NCBI RefSeq assembly: GCF_003240565.2
Contig: NZ_CP117255.1
Location: forward strand, 2,958,501 to 3,022,500
Length of the DNA stretch: 64,000 bases
Direction of reading: 5' to 3'
Source of the DNA: Rhizobium tumorigenes
GTDB taxonomy: Bacteria; Pseudomonadota; Alphaproteobacteria; Rhizobiales; Rhizobiaceae
The translations under genes and the position numbers were made by a program. Shown here piece after piece: positions 19,671-28,892 of the stretch. The notes beneath the pieces are model-generated. The model made no database searches. It was not told the origin of the DNA and worked only from the letters and a program-made list of their open reading frames with translations. Position 1 is the stretch's first letter. Each line of letters starts with the position of its first letter.

Positions 19671-20261
19671 CTAAAGCGCCGCCTGCCAGGTCTTGACTGC
19701 GTCGACCGGCCAGACCAGCATCAGCACGTTCAGGGTGAGGTTGTCGCGGATCAGCCAGCCGGTGAGGAGTTCGAAAAAGATGGCGATGGCTATCGTCAGC
19801 CAGACGGGCGCCCGCCAGGCAAAGAAGAAGCCGACGGCCATGAACATGGTATCCATCGCCGAATTCAGGATACTGTCGCCGACATAGGCGAGCGAGATCG
19901 TCGTCGCCCGGTAGCGGTCGATGATGATCGGCGAGTTCTCAAGGATCTCCCAGCCCGATTCGATCAGCATGGCAATGAACAGCCGCATGGACAGGGGCTT
20001 CGCCCGCATGATCAGATGCGTCAGGCCAAAAAACAGGAAACCGTGAATGATATGCGACGGCGTGTACCAGTCGGCGAGATGCTGCGAGTTGCCGCTGGAA
20101 TTGACCGCAGGCTCGAACAGTTTGACGTATCCGCAGGTGCAGATGGCAACCCGGCCCATCAGGTGCTCGGCGACGATCTGTACCAGCAGTACCGCCAGGC
20201 AGGCGACGAACCAGGCCGTATGACGGCTCGCCCGGCGCTGCGTGCTCCCGACGACCGTCAT
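19671..20261 (-). CDS. DUF2585 (UPF0314) membrane protein
   Basis: The 196-residue protein has about five hydrophobic segments and the conserved polar stretches [37 protein letters not shown] and YVGDSILNS that mark UPF0314, a family seen mainly in Rhizobiales. Histidine, glutamate and aspartate residues buried between helices suggest a metal or catalytic site, but nothing is known. The start overlaps the ispZ stop by four bases, making it the last gene of the dapF-mtaB-ftsY-ispZ unit. Confidence 0.85.
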   Translation of the reverse strand: MTVVGSTQRRASRHTAWFVACLAVLLVQIVAEHLMGRVAICTCGYVKLFEPAVNSSGNSQHLADWYTPSHIIHGFLFFGLTHLIMRAKPLSMRLFIAMLIESGWEILENSPIIIDRYRATTISLAYVGDSILNSAMDTMFMAVGFFFAWRAPVWLTIAIAIFFELLTGWLIRDNLTLNVLMLVWPVDAVKTWQAAL

Positions 20262-20914
20262 TTCTCTGTATCCGTAGAAACGGGGGCCGGCGTAACGGTG
20301 TGCTTCATGATCAGCGGCATCTGCGAAAGCGTGAACAGGATGGTGATCGGCATCGTCCCCCAGACCTTGAAGGCGACCCAGAAATCATCGGAGAAATTCC
20401 GCCAGATGACTTCGTTGAGCACGGCAAGGAACAGGAAGAAAACGCCCCAGCGCACGCTCAGCTTGCGCCAGCCCTCGGCATCGAGCTGGAAGGCGGCGTT
20501 GAAGACATAGCCGAGCAGCGACTTGCCGAACAGCAGGCCACCTAGCAACGCACAGCCGAACAGCGCATTGATGATCGTCGGCTTCATCTTGATGAAGGTC
20601 TCGTCCTGCAGGTAGATCGACAGCGAGCCGAACACCAGCACGACGATGCCGGAGACGAACGGCATGATCGGCAGGTGGCCGAGCACGAACTTCGAGACGA
20701 TCAGCGACAGGATCGTTGCGGCCATGAACAACCCGGTGGCGACAAACAGCGGACCGCCCAGCGCTGAAAGCGCCGGGAATTGCGCCACCAGCCAGGGGCC
20801 GCGCAGGTTGGCAAAGAAGAACACCATCAGCGGCCCGATCTCGAGCGCCATCTTCAACATCGGATTCTGGCGATCCGCCGTGCTGGGTGTTACGTCACTT
20901 TCGCTGCTCGTCAT
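20258..20914 (-). CDS. ispZ: Inner-membrane spanning protein YciB (septation protein A)
   Basis: The start is ATG 20914, preceded by AGGACGGATA; a longer frame to 20953 would add 13 unlikely residues. The 218-residue product contains [16 protein letters not shown], five to six membrane helices, [18 protein letters not shown] and [20 protein letters not shown], the conserved IspZ/YciB blocks. YciB is involved in envelope integrity and septation; the molecular activity is unknown. It follows ftsY by about 75 bases, with downstream overlap to DUF2585. Confidence 0.92.
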   Translation of the reverse strand: MTSSESDVTPSTADRQNPMLKMALEIGPLMVFFFANLRGPWLVAQFPALSALGGPLFVATGLFMAATILSLIVSKFVLGHLPIMPFVSGIVVLVFGSLSIYLQDETFIKMKPTIINALFGCALLGGLLFGKSLLGYVFNAAFQLDAEGWRKLSVRWGVFFLFLAVLNEVIWRNFSDDFWVAFKVWGTMPITILFTLSQMPLIMKHTVTPAPVSTDTEK

Positions 20915-20988
20915 TATCCGTCCTGACCTTGGTCCAAAATCCCGTTGCGCCATGATCGGCGTCGATGGCTTATCTATGGCGCCGGTTG

Positions 20989-22530
20989 CTATCCGTCGAT
21001 CCCCGCAATCGCCTGGGCGAACTCCTCGGCCTCGAACGGCTCGAGATCGTCCACCCCCTCGCCGACGCCGATGAAATAGACCGGCAGCTTGTGCTTGGCC
21101 GAGATGGCGACAAGAATGCCGCCGCGGGCGGTTCCGTCAAGCTTGGTCATGATAAGACCGTTAACGCCGGCAACATTGCGGAAGATCTCGACCTGGTTGA
21201 GCGCATTCTGGCCGGTCGTCGCATCCAGCGTCTGCAGCACGGTATGCGGCGCCTCCGGATCGAGCTTGCCGAGCACGCGGACGATCTTTTCGAGCTCGTC
21301 CATCAGCTCCTTCTTGTTCTGCAGCCGGCCCGCAGTGTCGATGATCAACACGTCGGTGCCATCGGCCTTCGCCTGCTGGAAGGCGTCGAAGGCGAGACCG
21401 GAGGCATCGGCACCGATCTTGGTCGCGACAAAGGTCGACTTCGTGCGGTCAGCCCAGATCTTCAGCTGCTCGATGGCCGCAGCGCGGAACGTATCGCCGG
21501 CAGCAACCATCACCTTCAGGCCGGAGCCCGACAGTTTGGACGCCAGCTTGCCGATCGTCGTCGTCTTGCCGGTTCCGTTGACGCCGACCACGAGGATAAC
21601 GTGCGGCTTGTGGCTAAGGTCGAGCTGCAGCGGCTTGGCCACCGGCTTCAGCACCTTGACGATCTCGGCCGCCATGATGCGGCTGACATCCTCGCCGGAC
21701 ACATCCTTGCCGTAGCGCTCCGAGGCCAGCGCATCGGTGATACGCAAGGCCGTCTCGACGCCGAGATCGGCCTGGATCAGAAGGTCCTCGAGGTCCTGCA
21801 GCGTCTGGTCGTCGAGCTTGCGCTTGGTAAACAGCGCCGTGATCTGGCCGGTCAGCTGCGACGAGGTGCGCGACAGGCCGGCACGCAAGCGCTGGAACCA
21901 GGTGGTTCTCGGGGCTTCGGGGACGGCCGCGACGATGGCGGGGCCGGTGGAAAAGCCTTTGGGGAGAATGGGAGGCGTAGGGGTCAGGGGCGTTTGTATC
22001 AGGGGCTGCGGAGCCAGGTCGCCCCCCTCTGTCAGCTTCGCTGACATCTCCCCCACGAGGGGGGAGATTGGCGCCGCGGCAGCCTCATCGGCCACAGCTT
22101 CCTCCGGTGGGGAGGCGAGACTTTCAACGATTGTCGTCGGAGCCGCGCCACTCTCCGTCTGATCTCCCCCCTTGTGGGGGAGATGTCCCGCAGGGACAGA
22201 GGGGGGTGTCGCCTCGCCTTCGGTCTCTGCCTCGATCTGCAGCAACGCCAGCGGCGTCACGCCCAGGTCGTCCAGCGCAGTGACATCCGGCAAAATTGGC
22301 GGCGTCTCGTCCTCGACCTCGGGGGCATCGGCCGCAGGCCCACCGGCCGTCGCAATCTCGGCTGCGAGAACCGGATCGGGAGCCTCGGGCAGATGCTCCT
22401 CGCGGCTCTTGGGCTCCAGCTCTGCGGCAAGACCCTTGTCTTCGGCTGGCAGCAACTCGGCCGGAACCTCGTTGAAGCCCGGCTGGTCGTGGCGGAAGGT
22501 GAAGACTTTTTTGATGAAACCGATCGCCAT
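20989..22530 (-). CDS. ftsY: Signal recognition particle receptor FtsY
   Basis: The 513-residue protein has a long acidic Pro/Glu-rich N-terminal region (about 1-205) and the NG GTPase domain (about 215-513). P-loop [10 protein letters not shown] lies near 317, then [23 protein letters not shown] and [10 protein letters not shown]. It receives SRP-ribosome complexes at the membrane. Residues about 107-170 are the translation of a RIME-like repeat (PISPLVGEM and AKLTEGG are its in-frame products), so the low-complexity linker has been built partly by repeat insertion. It follows mtaB by 14 bases. Confidence 0.96.
   Translation of the reverse strand: MAIGFIKKVFTFRHDQPGFNEVPAELLPAEDKGLAAELEPKSREEHLPEAPDPVLAAEIATAGGPAADAPEVEDETPPILPDVTALDDLGVTPLALLQIEAETEGEATPPSVPAGHLPHKGGDQTESGAAPTTIVESLASPPEEAVADEAAAAPISPLVGEMSAKLTEGGDLAPQPLIQTPLTPTPPILPKGFSTGPAIVAAVPEAPRTTWFQRLRAGLSRTSSQLTGQITALFTKRKLDDQTLQDLEDLLIQADLGVETALRITDALASERYGKDVSGEDVSRIMAAEIVKVLKPVAKPLQLDLSHKPHVILVVGVNGTGKTTTIGKLASKLSGSGLKVMVAAGDTFRAAAIEQLKIWADRTKSTFVATKIGADASGLAFDAFQQAKADGTDVLIIDTAGRLQNKKELMDELEKIVRVLGKLDPEAPHTVLQTLDATTGQNALNQVEIFRNVAGVNGLIMTKLDGTARGGILVAISAKHKLPVYFIGVGEGVDDLEPFEAEEFAQAIAGIDG
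22019..22211. repeat. RIME-like mosaic element inside the ftsY coding sequence
   Basis: The two facing halves are CCCCCTCTGTCAGCTTCGCT with GACATCTCCC (about 22022-22052) and GGGGGAGATGTCCCGCAGGG with ACAGAGGGGG (about 22177-22206). Each has the same internal palindromes as the copy between ccmA and ccmB. The whole element keeps the ftsY frame open and adds about 64 residues to the N-terminal linker. Confidence 0.88.
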
Positions 22531-22544
22531 GAAAATTCCGTCAG

Positions 22545-23819
22545 TCAGGCCGCGTTTGCGGCGTCAAGTTGTATATCAAGCCGCTTGCCGTCGTGGCCGG
22601 TGATGACGGCCGGGACCAGCGCACGAGGCGCAAGGCCCGGCACTGCAACAAGCGTGAAGTTTTCCGTATGCGCCATACCGTTGTTTTCGACAAGCAGCCA
22701 TTGCGTCGTGCCAACCATGCCATCCAGATGGGATTGCTGCAGCCGAAGACCAGTGGCACGCAGCCGGGCTGCCCGCTCCTTGACGACGGCCCGGTCGAGC
22801 TGCGGCATGCGCGCTGCCGGCGTTTCGGGTCGGGGACTGTAGGGAAACACATGCAGATGGGCGATCCCGGCTTCTTCCGCCATGCTCACCGCATTCTCGA
22901 ACATCGCTTCCGTCTCGGTCGGGAAGCCAGCGATCATGTCGGCCCCGAGGCTGATACCCGGCCGCAGCCGCCGGACCTCGGCGCAGAAGGCGAGCGCCTC
23001 GGCACGCGAATGGCGGCGCTTCATCCGCTTCAGGATCATGTCGTCGCCATGCTGCAGCGACAGGTGCAGATGCGGCATGAAGCGCGGCTCGTCGGCGATC
23101 AGGTCGATCAGGTGCCGGTCGGCCTCGATGCTGTCGATCGACGACAACCGCAGCCGGCGGATTTCCGGCACCTGGCGCAAAAGGGTCTTGGCCAGCATCC
23201 CCAGCGTCGGCCGGCCCGGCAGATCGCCGCCATAGCTCGTGGCATCGACGCCCGTCACCACGATCTCGACATAGCCTGACGCCACAAGCTGGCGTGCCTG
23301 CTCGACAACTGATCCCATCGGCACCGAGCGGGAATTGCCCCGTCCGTAGGGGATGATGCAGAAAGTGCAGCGGTGGTCGCAGCCGTTCTGCACCTGGATG
23401 AAGGCGCGGACATGCCCGTCGATGTGTTTGACCATCTGCGGCGCCGTGTGGCGGACGCTCATGATGTCGTTGACGCGCAGCTTTTCTTCCGCCGAAACGC
23501 CGAAATCCGGCAATGCCCGGTAGGAATCCCGCGTCAGCTTTTCTTCGTTGCCGAGTACCATGTCGACCTCTGGCATCTCGGCGAACATCTGCTTCTCGGT
23601 CTGCGCGGCACAACCTGTAACGATGATGCGGGCATGCGGATTGTCGCGCCGCGCCCGCCGGATCGCCTGGCGCGCCTGGCGAACGGCCTCGCCCGTCACC
23701 GCGCAGGTGTTGACCAGGATGGCATTGTTCAGCCCGGCCTTCTCCGCCTCGCCGCGCATCACTTCGGATTCGTAGGTGTTGAGCCGGCAGCCGAAAGTAA
23801 TGACCTCGACGCCGCTCAC
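22545..23819 (-). CDS. mtaB: tRNA t6A37 methylthiotransferase MtaB
   Basis: The 424-residue radical-SAM methylthiotransferase shows both cluster sites: the N-terminal UPF0004 cysteines Cys11 (TFGCRLN), Cys39 (NTCAVTGEA) and Cys70 (TGCAAQ), and the radical-SAM triad Cys147, Cys151, Cys154 (CDHRCTFC). The NTCAVTGEA and CRLNTYES blocks separate MtaB from MiaB and RimO. It converts t6A37 to ms2t6A37 in ANN-decoding tRNAs. It is coupled to dapF by a four-base overlap. Confidence 0.95.
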   Translation of the reverse strand: MSGVEVITFGCRLNTYESEVMRGEAEKAGLNNAILVNTCAVTGEAVRQARQAIRRARRDNPHARIIVTGCAAQTEKQMFAEMPEVDMVLGNEEKLTRDSYRALPDFGVSAEEKLRVNDIMSVRHTAPQMVKHIDGHVRAFIQVQNGCDHRCTFCIIPYGRGNSRSVPMGSVVEQARQLVASGYVEIVVTGVDATSYGGDLPGRPTLGMLAKTLLRQVPEIRRLRLSSIDSIEADRHLIDLIADEPRFMPHLHLSLQHGDDMILKRMKRRHSRAEALAFCAEVRRLRPGISLGADMIAGFPTETEAMFENAVSMAEEAGIAHLHVFPYSPRPETPAARMPQLDRAVVKERAARLRATGLRLQQSHLDGMVGTTQWLLVENNGMAHTENFTLVAVPGLAPRALVPAVITGHDGKRLDIQLDAANAA

Positions 23820-24721
23820 CGCGCTGATGCCATTTCGGAGTGTTCGTCGCGCGAAAACACGCCCGTCGCCGGATCAACCCTGCCCGACCACTCCCATTCG
23901 GCCGGACCTGTCATGACGACGTGATCGTCGTCGCGCCATTCGATCTGCAGCTTGTCCCGCGGCACGCTGCTGGCAACGTCGATCTCGACGGTGCGGCCGG
24001 TGCGGCCGGTGCGCGCAGCACTGACGCCGGCGGCACAGGCGGCAGATCCGCAGGCAAGCGTCAGCCCGGCGCCGCGCTCCCAGGTGCGGGTGATCATAGA
24101 CGAAGGCGAGGTCACCTGCGCCAGTGTGATATTGGCCTTTTCGGGAAACAGCGGATGGTTTTCGAGCATCGGTCCGAAACGGGCGAGATCGTAGGACATC
24201 ACGTCGAGCTCGACCCAGAAGATTGCGTGCGGATTACCCATCGACATCACGGCCGGCGAATGCAGGATCGGCGCGTCGATCGGGCCGATCTGCAGTTCGA
24301 TGCGGCTGGTGTCGAAGAACTCTTCCGACAGCGGGATCCTGTCCCATTCGAACACCGGCTTGCCCATGTCGACCGAGATCGTCCCGTCATCGTGCTCGAC
24401 GGCATTGAGGACGCCGGCGACGGTCTGGAAGGTGAAAACCTTGCGGCCGGTCTCCGACGACAGCGCCTGCACGACGCAGCGCGTACCGTTGCCGCAGGCC
24501 TGAGCCTTGGTGCCATCGCAGTTGAGGATGTCGATCCAGGCGTCGGTGCCCTGGGCCTTCGGGTCGTGGATGGCCATGATCTGGTCGAACTGCGTGGCCG
24601 GATCGGCATTCAGCGCAATCGCTGCCGCCGGCGTCACCTTGTCCTTGCGACCGCGCATGTCGACGACCAGGATCTTGTTGCCAAGCCCGTTCATCCGCGC
24701 AAATTCGACCGTGTCACCCAT
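23816..24721 (-). CDS. dapF: Diaminopimelate epimerase
   Basis: The 301-residue protein has the two catalytic cysteine motifs of PLP-independent racemases: ACGNGTRC (Cys76) and ACGSAACA (Cys224), and the MNGLGN block at residues 10-15. It interconverts LL- and meso-diaminopimelate for lysine and peptidoglycan synthesis. It heads the reverse-strand unit dapF-mtaB-ftsY-ispZ-DUF2585, overlapping mtaB by four bases, and is divergent from the GIY-YIG gene. Confidence 0.97.
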   Translation of the reverse strand: MGDTVEFARMNGLGNKILVVDMRGRKDKVTPAAAIALNADPATQFDQIMAIHDPKAQGTDAWIDILNCDGTKAQACGNGTRCVVQALSSETGRKVFTFQTVAGVLNAVEHDDGTISVDMGKPVFEWDRIPLSEEFFDTSRIELQIGPIDAPILHSPAVMSMGNPHAIFWVELDVMSYDLARFGPMLENHPLFPEKANITLAQVTSPSSMITRTWERGAGLTLACGSAACAAGVSAARTGRTGRTVEIDVASSVPRDKLQIEWRDDDHVVMTGPAEWEWSGRVDPATGVFSRDEHSEMASAR

Positions 24722-24847
24722 CAGACAGTTCCATTGTTCGAGCCTGTATATGGCGGAAATGGCCGCGAATTACCAGTCTCGGCTCAAGACAGGCCGCCGC
24801 CCGCGCCACGCTTGACCGATGGCAACCTAAGCGAGCACAATAAGCGC

Positions 24848-25132
24848 ATGACCGGCTACACCTACATCGTCACGAACCACAAGCACGGCACCCTCCACAT
24901 CGGAGTGACCTCGGACCTCGCACGCCGCATCCACGAACGCCGCGAAGCACTCACCCCCGGCTTCACCGCCACATACGGCTGCCGGCAACTGGCCTGGTAC
25001 GAAGAGCACTTCAACATCCAGGACGCCATCCAGCGCGAAAAGTCCCTCAAGCGCTGGTATCGGCAATGGAAGATCGAACTGATCGAAAAAACCAACCCAG
25101 ATTGGCGGGATCTGTATTACGAGCTGTGGTGA
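24848..25132 (+). CDS. Solo GIY-YIG nuclease-domain protein (YhbQ/UPF0213-like)
   Basis: This 94-residue protein is one GIY-YIG domain: GYTYIVTN at 3-10, the YIG strand degenerated to HIGVT at 17-21, conserved Arg26-Arg27 in SDLARRIHE, and the C-terminal IQREKSLKRWYRQWK with the metal-binding glutamate at 63. This short class is common in rhizobia and often multicopy; its function is not known. It has no partner gene and is followed within ten bases by the first of three copies of a palindromic repeat, which may be meaningful. Confidence 0.88.
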   Translation: MTGYTYIVTNHKHGTLHIGVTSDLARRIHERREALTPGFTATYGCRQLAWYEEHFNIQDAIQREKSLKRWYRQWKIELIEKTNPDWRDLYYELW

Positions 25133-25141
25133 ACATGGTGG

Positions 25142-25180
25142 TACTCGGGTCGAGCCCGAGGATCCAAACGCAAGCCACCG
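25142..25180. repeat. Palindromic repeat, family 3, copy A
   Basis: CTCGGGTCGAGCCCGAG is a perfect palindrome, continuing GGATCCAAACGCAAGCCACC G. The same flank occurs in copy C and, inverted, in copy B. It lies ten bases after the GIY-YIG stop codon. Confidence 0.8.
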
Positions 25181-25260
25181 TAAGTTATTTTCGGCGTTGC
25201 AGGCGCTGAAGACCGGGATCGACGTCACTCCCACCGTGCGCTCACCGCGAATGCCGCACT

Positions 25261-25330
25261 GCTTGCGCCTGGATCCTCGGGTCGAGCCCGAGGATGACGA
25301 AGTGCAGGGGGCTTGGCTTTGTAAAAGCGA
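25261..25330. repeat. Palindromic repeat, family 3, copy B
   Basis: GCTTGCGCCTGGATCCTCGG followed by GTCGAGCCCGAGGATGACGA and AGTGCAGGGGGCTTGGCTTT. The central palindrome is shared with copies A and C; the right flank (AGGATGACGAA...CAGGGG..TGGCTTT) is shared with copy C. Confidence 0.8.
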
Positions 25331-25464
25331 ACACCGCGTTCGAGTCATAAATCCCCGGATTTGTCGCCCACCACCCAAAACCGGCCGAGAATCCCGAACA
25401 CCCCATACCAATCACCCCATACCGGCCACCACCCCGCACCAACCACCAGCCCCACCCCCGGGGC

Positions 25465-25550
25465 TCGTCATCCTCGGGCTTGACCCGAGGATCCAAACGC
25501 AAGCCACCGCCGGAGGATGACGAACTCCAGGGGCTGGGCTTTCCCAAAAC
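25465..25550. repeat. Palindromic repeat, family 3, composite copy C
   Basis: GTCATCCTCGGGCTTGACCC and GAGGATCCAAACGCAAGCC match copy A and the inverse of copy B; after CACCGCCGG it goes on as AGGATGACGAACTCCAGGGG and CTGGGCTTTCCC, matching the right flank of B. It is thus a mosaic of two units. The whole 25133-25860 interval has no gene other than these repeats and the ffh leader. Confidence 0.8.
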
Positions 25551-25715
25551 AAGCACTGCCACCCGGAATTACCGTTCTCCGCTCGCGACCGGGCAATTTC
25601 CTCGCCGATCTTGACTTTCCCGTCCAATTGCTGTTTACCGCGCCCATCTGCGACGAGCTCAAGCCTCCTAGCCGCCGACCGGGACCCCGCAAGGGAATTG
25701 GATCCCGGAGGTCAA

Positions 25716-25750
25716 CACCCGACAGCGCGATGCGCCCTCGGGTGCTTTTT
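25716..25750 (+). promoter_or_regulatory. Terminator-like hairpin in the ffh leader
   Basis: CACCCGA (25716-25722) pairs with TCGGGTG (25738-25744) and is followed by CTTTTT. It lies 110 bases upstream of the ffh start, in the sense direction, with no gene ending just before it. It could be an attenuator or part of a structured leader; I recall a described ffh leader family in alphaproteobacteria but could not match it here. Confidence 0.5.
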
Positions 25751-25860
25751 GGCTTTGCGTCTTGTTTTCGTCAAGGAAAAGAACAAAGTTTCCGGCCGAC
25801 GCCGTGCGATGCCCTGAGGCGATAGGCGGTCGAAAAACCGGAAGCGAGAAGGAAGAGCTG

Positions 25861-27435
25861 ATGTTTGAAAACCTCCAGGACCGACTTGGCTCCATTCTGA
25901 ATGGACTGACCGGCCGTGGCGCTTTGTCGGAAGCCGATGTTTCCGCAGCGCTGCGCGAGGTTCGCCGTGCTCTTCTCGAAGCCGACGTGGCGCTCGACGT
26001 CGTGCGTGGCTTTACCGATCGCGTCCGCGAAAAGGCCATCGGTGCCGAAGTCCTGAAGTCGATCAAGCCCGGCCAGATGGTCGTCAAGATCGTTCATGAC
26101 GAGCTGATCGAGATGCTCGGTGCCGACAGCGTCGGCGTCGATCTGAATGCGCCGGCCCCCGTCGTCATCATGATGGTCGGCCTGCAGGGCTCGGGCAAGA
26201 CCACGACATCGGCCAAGATTGCCCACCGGCTGACGACACGGGACCGCAAGAAGGTGCTGATGGCATCGCTCGATACGCGGCGCCCGGCCGCCCAGGAGCA
26301 GTTGCGCCAGCTCGGCGTGCAGGCCTCGATCGACGTGCTGCCGATCATTGCCGGCCAGTCGCCGACAGACATTGCCGCCCGCGCGGTGCAGGCTGCCCGC
26401 CTCGGCGGCCACGATGTCGTCATCCTCGACACCGCCGGCCGCACCCATATCGACGAGCCGCTGATGGTCGAGATGGCCGAGATCAAGCGCAAGTCCAACC
26501 CGCACGAGATCCTGCTGGTCGCTGACTCGTTGACCGGCCAGGACGCGGTCAACCTGGCCCGCAATTTCGACGAGCGCGTCGGTATCACCGGTCTTGTACT
26601 GACCCGCATGGACGGCGACGGCCGCGGCGGTGCTGCCCTTTCGATGCGCGCCGTCACCGGCAAGCCGATCAAGCTGATCGGTACCGGCGAAAAAATGGGC
26701 GAGCTCGAAGAGTTCCATCCGCGCCGCATCGCCGACCGCATTCTCGGCATGGGCGACATCGTCTCGCTCGTCGAGCGTGCCGCCGAAAATATCGACGCCG
26801 AGAAGGCGTCCGCCATGGCCGCCAAGATGGCCAAGGGCAAGTTTGACCTCAACGACCTCGCCGATCAGCTGCGCCAGATGCAGAAGATGGGCGGCATGGG
26901 CGGCATCATGGGAATGATGCCCGGCATGTCGGGCATGAAGGACAAGATGGCCGCCGCCGGCCTCGACGACAAGCTGTTCGGCCGTCAGATCGCCATCATC
27001 CAGTCGATGACCAAGGCCGAGCGCGCCAACCCCGATATCCTCAAGCATTCCCGCAAGAAGCGCATCGCCGCCGGCTCCGGCACCGATTCGGCCGCCATCA
27101 ACAAGCTCCTGAAAATGCACCGCCAGATGGCGGACATGATGAAAGCCATGGGGGCCAAGGGCAAGGGCGGCATGATGAAGCAGATGATGGGCGGCCTTGC
27201 CGGCAAGATGGGTCTCGGCGGCATGGGTGGAATGGGCGGCATGCCCGATCTCTCCAGCCTTGACCCGAAACAACTGGAAGCGCTGCAGAAGCAGGCAGAG
27301 GCAGCTGGCCTCGGCCGTCCGGGCAGCATGCCCGGGCTCGGTGGCATGGGCGGTCTGCCGGGCCTCGGCGGCGCCAAGCTTCCAGGTCTCGGCGGTGGTT
27401 TTCCTGGCCTGCCCGGCCTTCCGAAGAAGAAGTAA
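25861..27435 (+). CDS. ffh: Signal recognition particle protein Ffh
   Basis: The start is ATG 25861 (GAAGGAAGAGCTG before it), giving 524 residues: N-domain, GTPase G-domain with GLQGSGKTTT (107-116), DTRRPAAQEQLRQL, DTAGRTH and TRMDGDGRGG, then the methionine-rich M-domain (about 300-430) that binds 4.5S RNA and signal sequences. Beyond that is an unusual tail of about 70 residues made of Gly/Met/Leu/Pro runs such as GLGGMGGMGGMP and PGLGG. With FtsY it forms the cotranslational targeting pathway. No 4.5S RNA gene is visible in the window. Confidence 0.97.
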   Translation: MFENLQDRLGSILNGLTGRGALSEADVSAALREVRRALLEADVALDVVRGFTDRVREKAIGAEVLKSIKPGQMVVKIVHDELIEMLGADSVGVDLNAPAPVVIMMVGLQGSGKTTTSAKIAHRLTTRDRKKVLMASLDTRRPAAQEQLRQLGVQASIDVLPIIAGQSPTDIAARAVQAARLGGHDVVILDTAGRTHIDEPLMVEMAEIKRKSNPHEILLVADSLTGQDAVNLARNFDERVGITGLVLTRMDGDGRGGAALSMRAVTGKPIKLIGTGEKMGELEEFHPRRIADRILGMGDIVSLVERAAENIDAEKASAMAAKMAKGKFDLNDLADQLRQMQKMGGMGGIMGMMPGMSGMKDKMAAAGLDDKLFGRQIAIIQSMTKAERANPDILKHSRKKRIAAGSGTDSAAINKLLKMHRQMADMMKAMGAKGKGGMMKQMMGGLAGKMGLGGMGGMGGMPDLSSLDPKQLEALQKQAEAAGLGRPGSMPGLGGMGGLPGLGGAKLPGLGGGFPGLPGLPKKK

Positions 27436-27447
27436 GGGAGCTCCCTA

Positions 27448-27750
27448 ATGACAGATAACGACGTCAAGTCCAAGCTTTCCGGCTATCGCCAGTCGATCGA
27501 CAACATCGACGCGGCGCTGGTCCACATGTTGGCCGAACGCTTCAGCTGCACCAAGGCAGTGGGCGTTCTCAAGGCCAAGTACAATTTGCCGCCGGCCGAC
27601 CCGGCGCGCGAGGAATACCAGATCGAACGTCTGCGGCGGCTTGCCAAGGATGCCGATCTGGACCCGGATTTCGCCGAGAAGTTTCTGAACTTCGTCATTA
27701 CCGAAGTCATCCGGCACCACGAACAGATCGCCGCCGAATTCAAGGCATGA
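27448..27750 (+). CDS. Chorismate mutase (AroQ class, monofunctional)
   Basis: The 100-residue all-helical protein opens SGYRQSIDNIDAALVHMLAERF, containing the R-x-x-IDxID-type helix of AroQ mutases, followed by VGVLKAKYNLP (catalytic lysine) and a C-terminal helix NFVITEVIRHHEQI. It converts chorismate to prephenate for Phe/Tyr synthesis. It starts 12 bases after the ffh stop with GGGAG as its binding site, so it is cotranscribed with ffh, an arrangement also seen in other rhizobia. No fused dehydratase or dehydrogenase domain is present. Confidence 0.9.
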   Translation: MTDNDVKSKLSGYRQSIDNIDAALVHMLAERFSCTKAVGVLKAKYNLPPADPAREEYQIERLRRLAKDADLDPDFAEKFLNFVITEVIRHHEQIAAEFKA

Positions 27751-27821
27751 TCGACAAGAACTGAAAGACAAAAGGCCGCCCGCCAAGGCGTCCTGACAAC
27801 ACTCTGAAGGAGTATGATACA

Positions 27822-28196
27822 ATGGCACTGAAAATTCGTCTCGCCCGCGGTGGCTCCAAGAAGCGTCCTTACTACCACGTTGTCGTTGCCGACGCCCGTT
27901 CGCCACGCGACGGCCGCTTCCTCGAAAAGGTCGGCTCGTGGAACCCTATGCTTGCCAAGGAAGATGCAAAGCGCGTCGAACTCGACACCGCCCGCATCCA
28001 GCATTGGATCGACCAGGGCGCCCAGCCGACAGACCGCGTCCTGCGCTTCCTGTCTGAAGCCGGCGTTGCCAAGCGCGATCCGCGCAGCAACCCGGAAAAG
28101 GCAAAGCCAGGCAAGAAGGCCGAAGAGCGTATCGCTGAACGCGCCCAGAAGGCTGCCGACATTGCCGCTGCTGCAGAGACTGCTGCTGCCGAATAA
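27822..28196 (+). CDS. rpsP: 30S ribosomal protein S16
   Basis: The 124-residue protein begins [20 protein letters not shown], the S16 signature, followed by [11 protein letters not shown] and the usual conserved lysines. A C-terminal extension of about 40 residues rich in Ala, Glu and Lys is typical of alphaproteobacterial S16. The binding site AAGGAG precedes the start. A strong terminator lies between it and rimM. Confidence 0.98.
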   Translation: MALKIRLARGGSKKRPYYHVVVADARSPRDGRFLEKVGSWNPMLAKEDAKRVELDTARIQHWIDQGAQPTDRVLRFLSEAGVAKRDPRSNPEKAKPGKKAEERIAERAQKAADIAAAAETAAAE

Positions 28197-28217
28197 GCCG
28201 TGACAGGCAATCACCGC

Positions 28218-28252
28218 AGCGGGTGGCATGGAGACATGCCGCCCGCTTTTTA
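28218..28252 (+). terminator. Terminator between rpsP and rimM
   Basis: AGCGGGTGGCATG (28218-28230) pairs with CATGCCGCCCGCT (28235-28247), with one G-U pair and a GAGA loop, followed by TTTTT. It would end the ffh-rpsP transcript and leave rimM-trmD to partial read-through or to their own promoter. Confidence 0.9.
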
Positions 28253-28320
28253 TTTGCCATCGTTCTCCGTTCCTCTATGAGAAGAACGATGTTCACCCTC
28301 ATTCGATCTGCGGCATAGTC

Positions 28321-28887
28321 ATGGCGAAACTCCAAAACCCCATTCTGATGGCCACACTTGGCGGCGCGCAGGGCCTGCGCGGCGAAGTCAGGGCGCGCTC
28401 CTACACGTCCGATCCGATGGCGCTTGCCGAATACGGCAACCTGCACGCCGCCGATGGCCGCACGTTCGAGGTGCTGGACATCCGCGCCAGCAAGACTGTC
28501 GTCATCATCCGGTTTCGCGGTATCAATGACCGTGAGGCTGCCGAGGCGCTGAACGGCCTCGAGCTGTTCGTCGAACGCGAGGACCTGCCGGACGACGAAC
28601 TCGACGACGACGAATTCTTCTACGCCGACCTCGAGGGTCTGGAAGTCGTCGATGCCAAGGGCGTCGGCTACGGCGTCGTCAGCGGCGTCTACGATTTTGG
28701 CGCCGGCGACCTGCTGGAACTGAAGGGGCCGGGCAAGCGCCCCGTGCTGATCCCCTTTTCCGAAGCAGCCGTGCTGGAGATCGACCTCGAGAACCGCAAG
28801 GTGCTGATCGACCCGATGGCTGCCGGCCTGATCGACGATCCGACCGACATCGGCCAGCCGCCGAAAACCGACCGCCCGAAGAAGTAG
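28321..28887 (+). CDS. rimM: Ribosome maturation factor RimM
   Basis: The start is ATG 28321 ([15 protein letters not shown]); a frame from 28228 would run through the terminator. The 188-residue protein has the N-terminal RimM barrel with [11 protein letters not shown] and a PRC-barrel half with [24 protein letters not shown] and VLIPF. It assists 30S head assembly around S19. It is followed by trmD after five bases, the standard rpsP-rimM-trmD-rplS order. Confidence 0.96.
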   Translation: MAKLQNPILMATLGGAQGLRGEVRARSYTSDPMALAEYGNLHAADGRTFEVLDIRASKTVVIIRFRGINDREAAEALNGLELFVEREDLPDDELDDDEFFYADLEGLEVVDAKGVGYGVVSGVYDFGAGDLLELKGPGKRPVLIPFSEAAVLEIDLENRKVLIDPMAAGLIDDPTDIGQPPKTDRPKK

Positions 28888-28892
28888 GTCCG

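Noticed and set aside
25130..25560. CRISPR-like array from repeated GGATCC-containing units
   Set aside because: Three copies only, in both orientations, with unequal spacing and no cas genes; they are dispersed palindromes.
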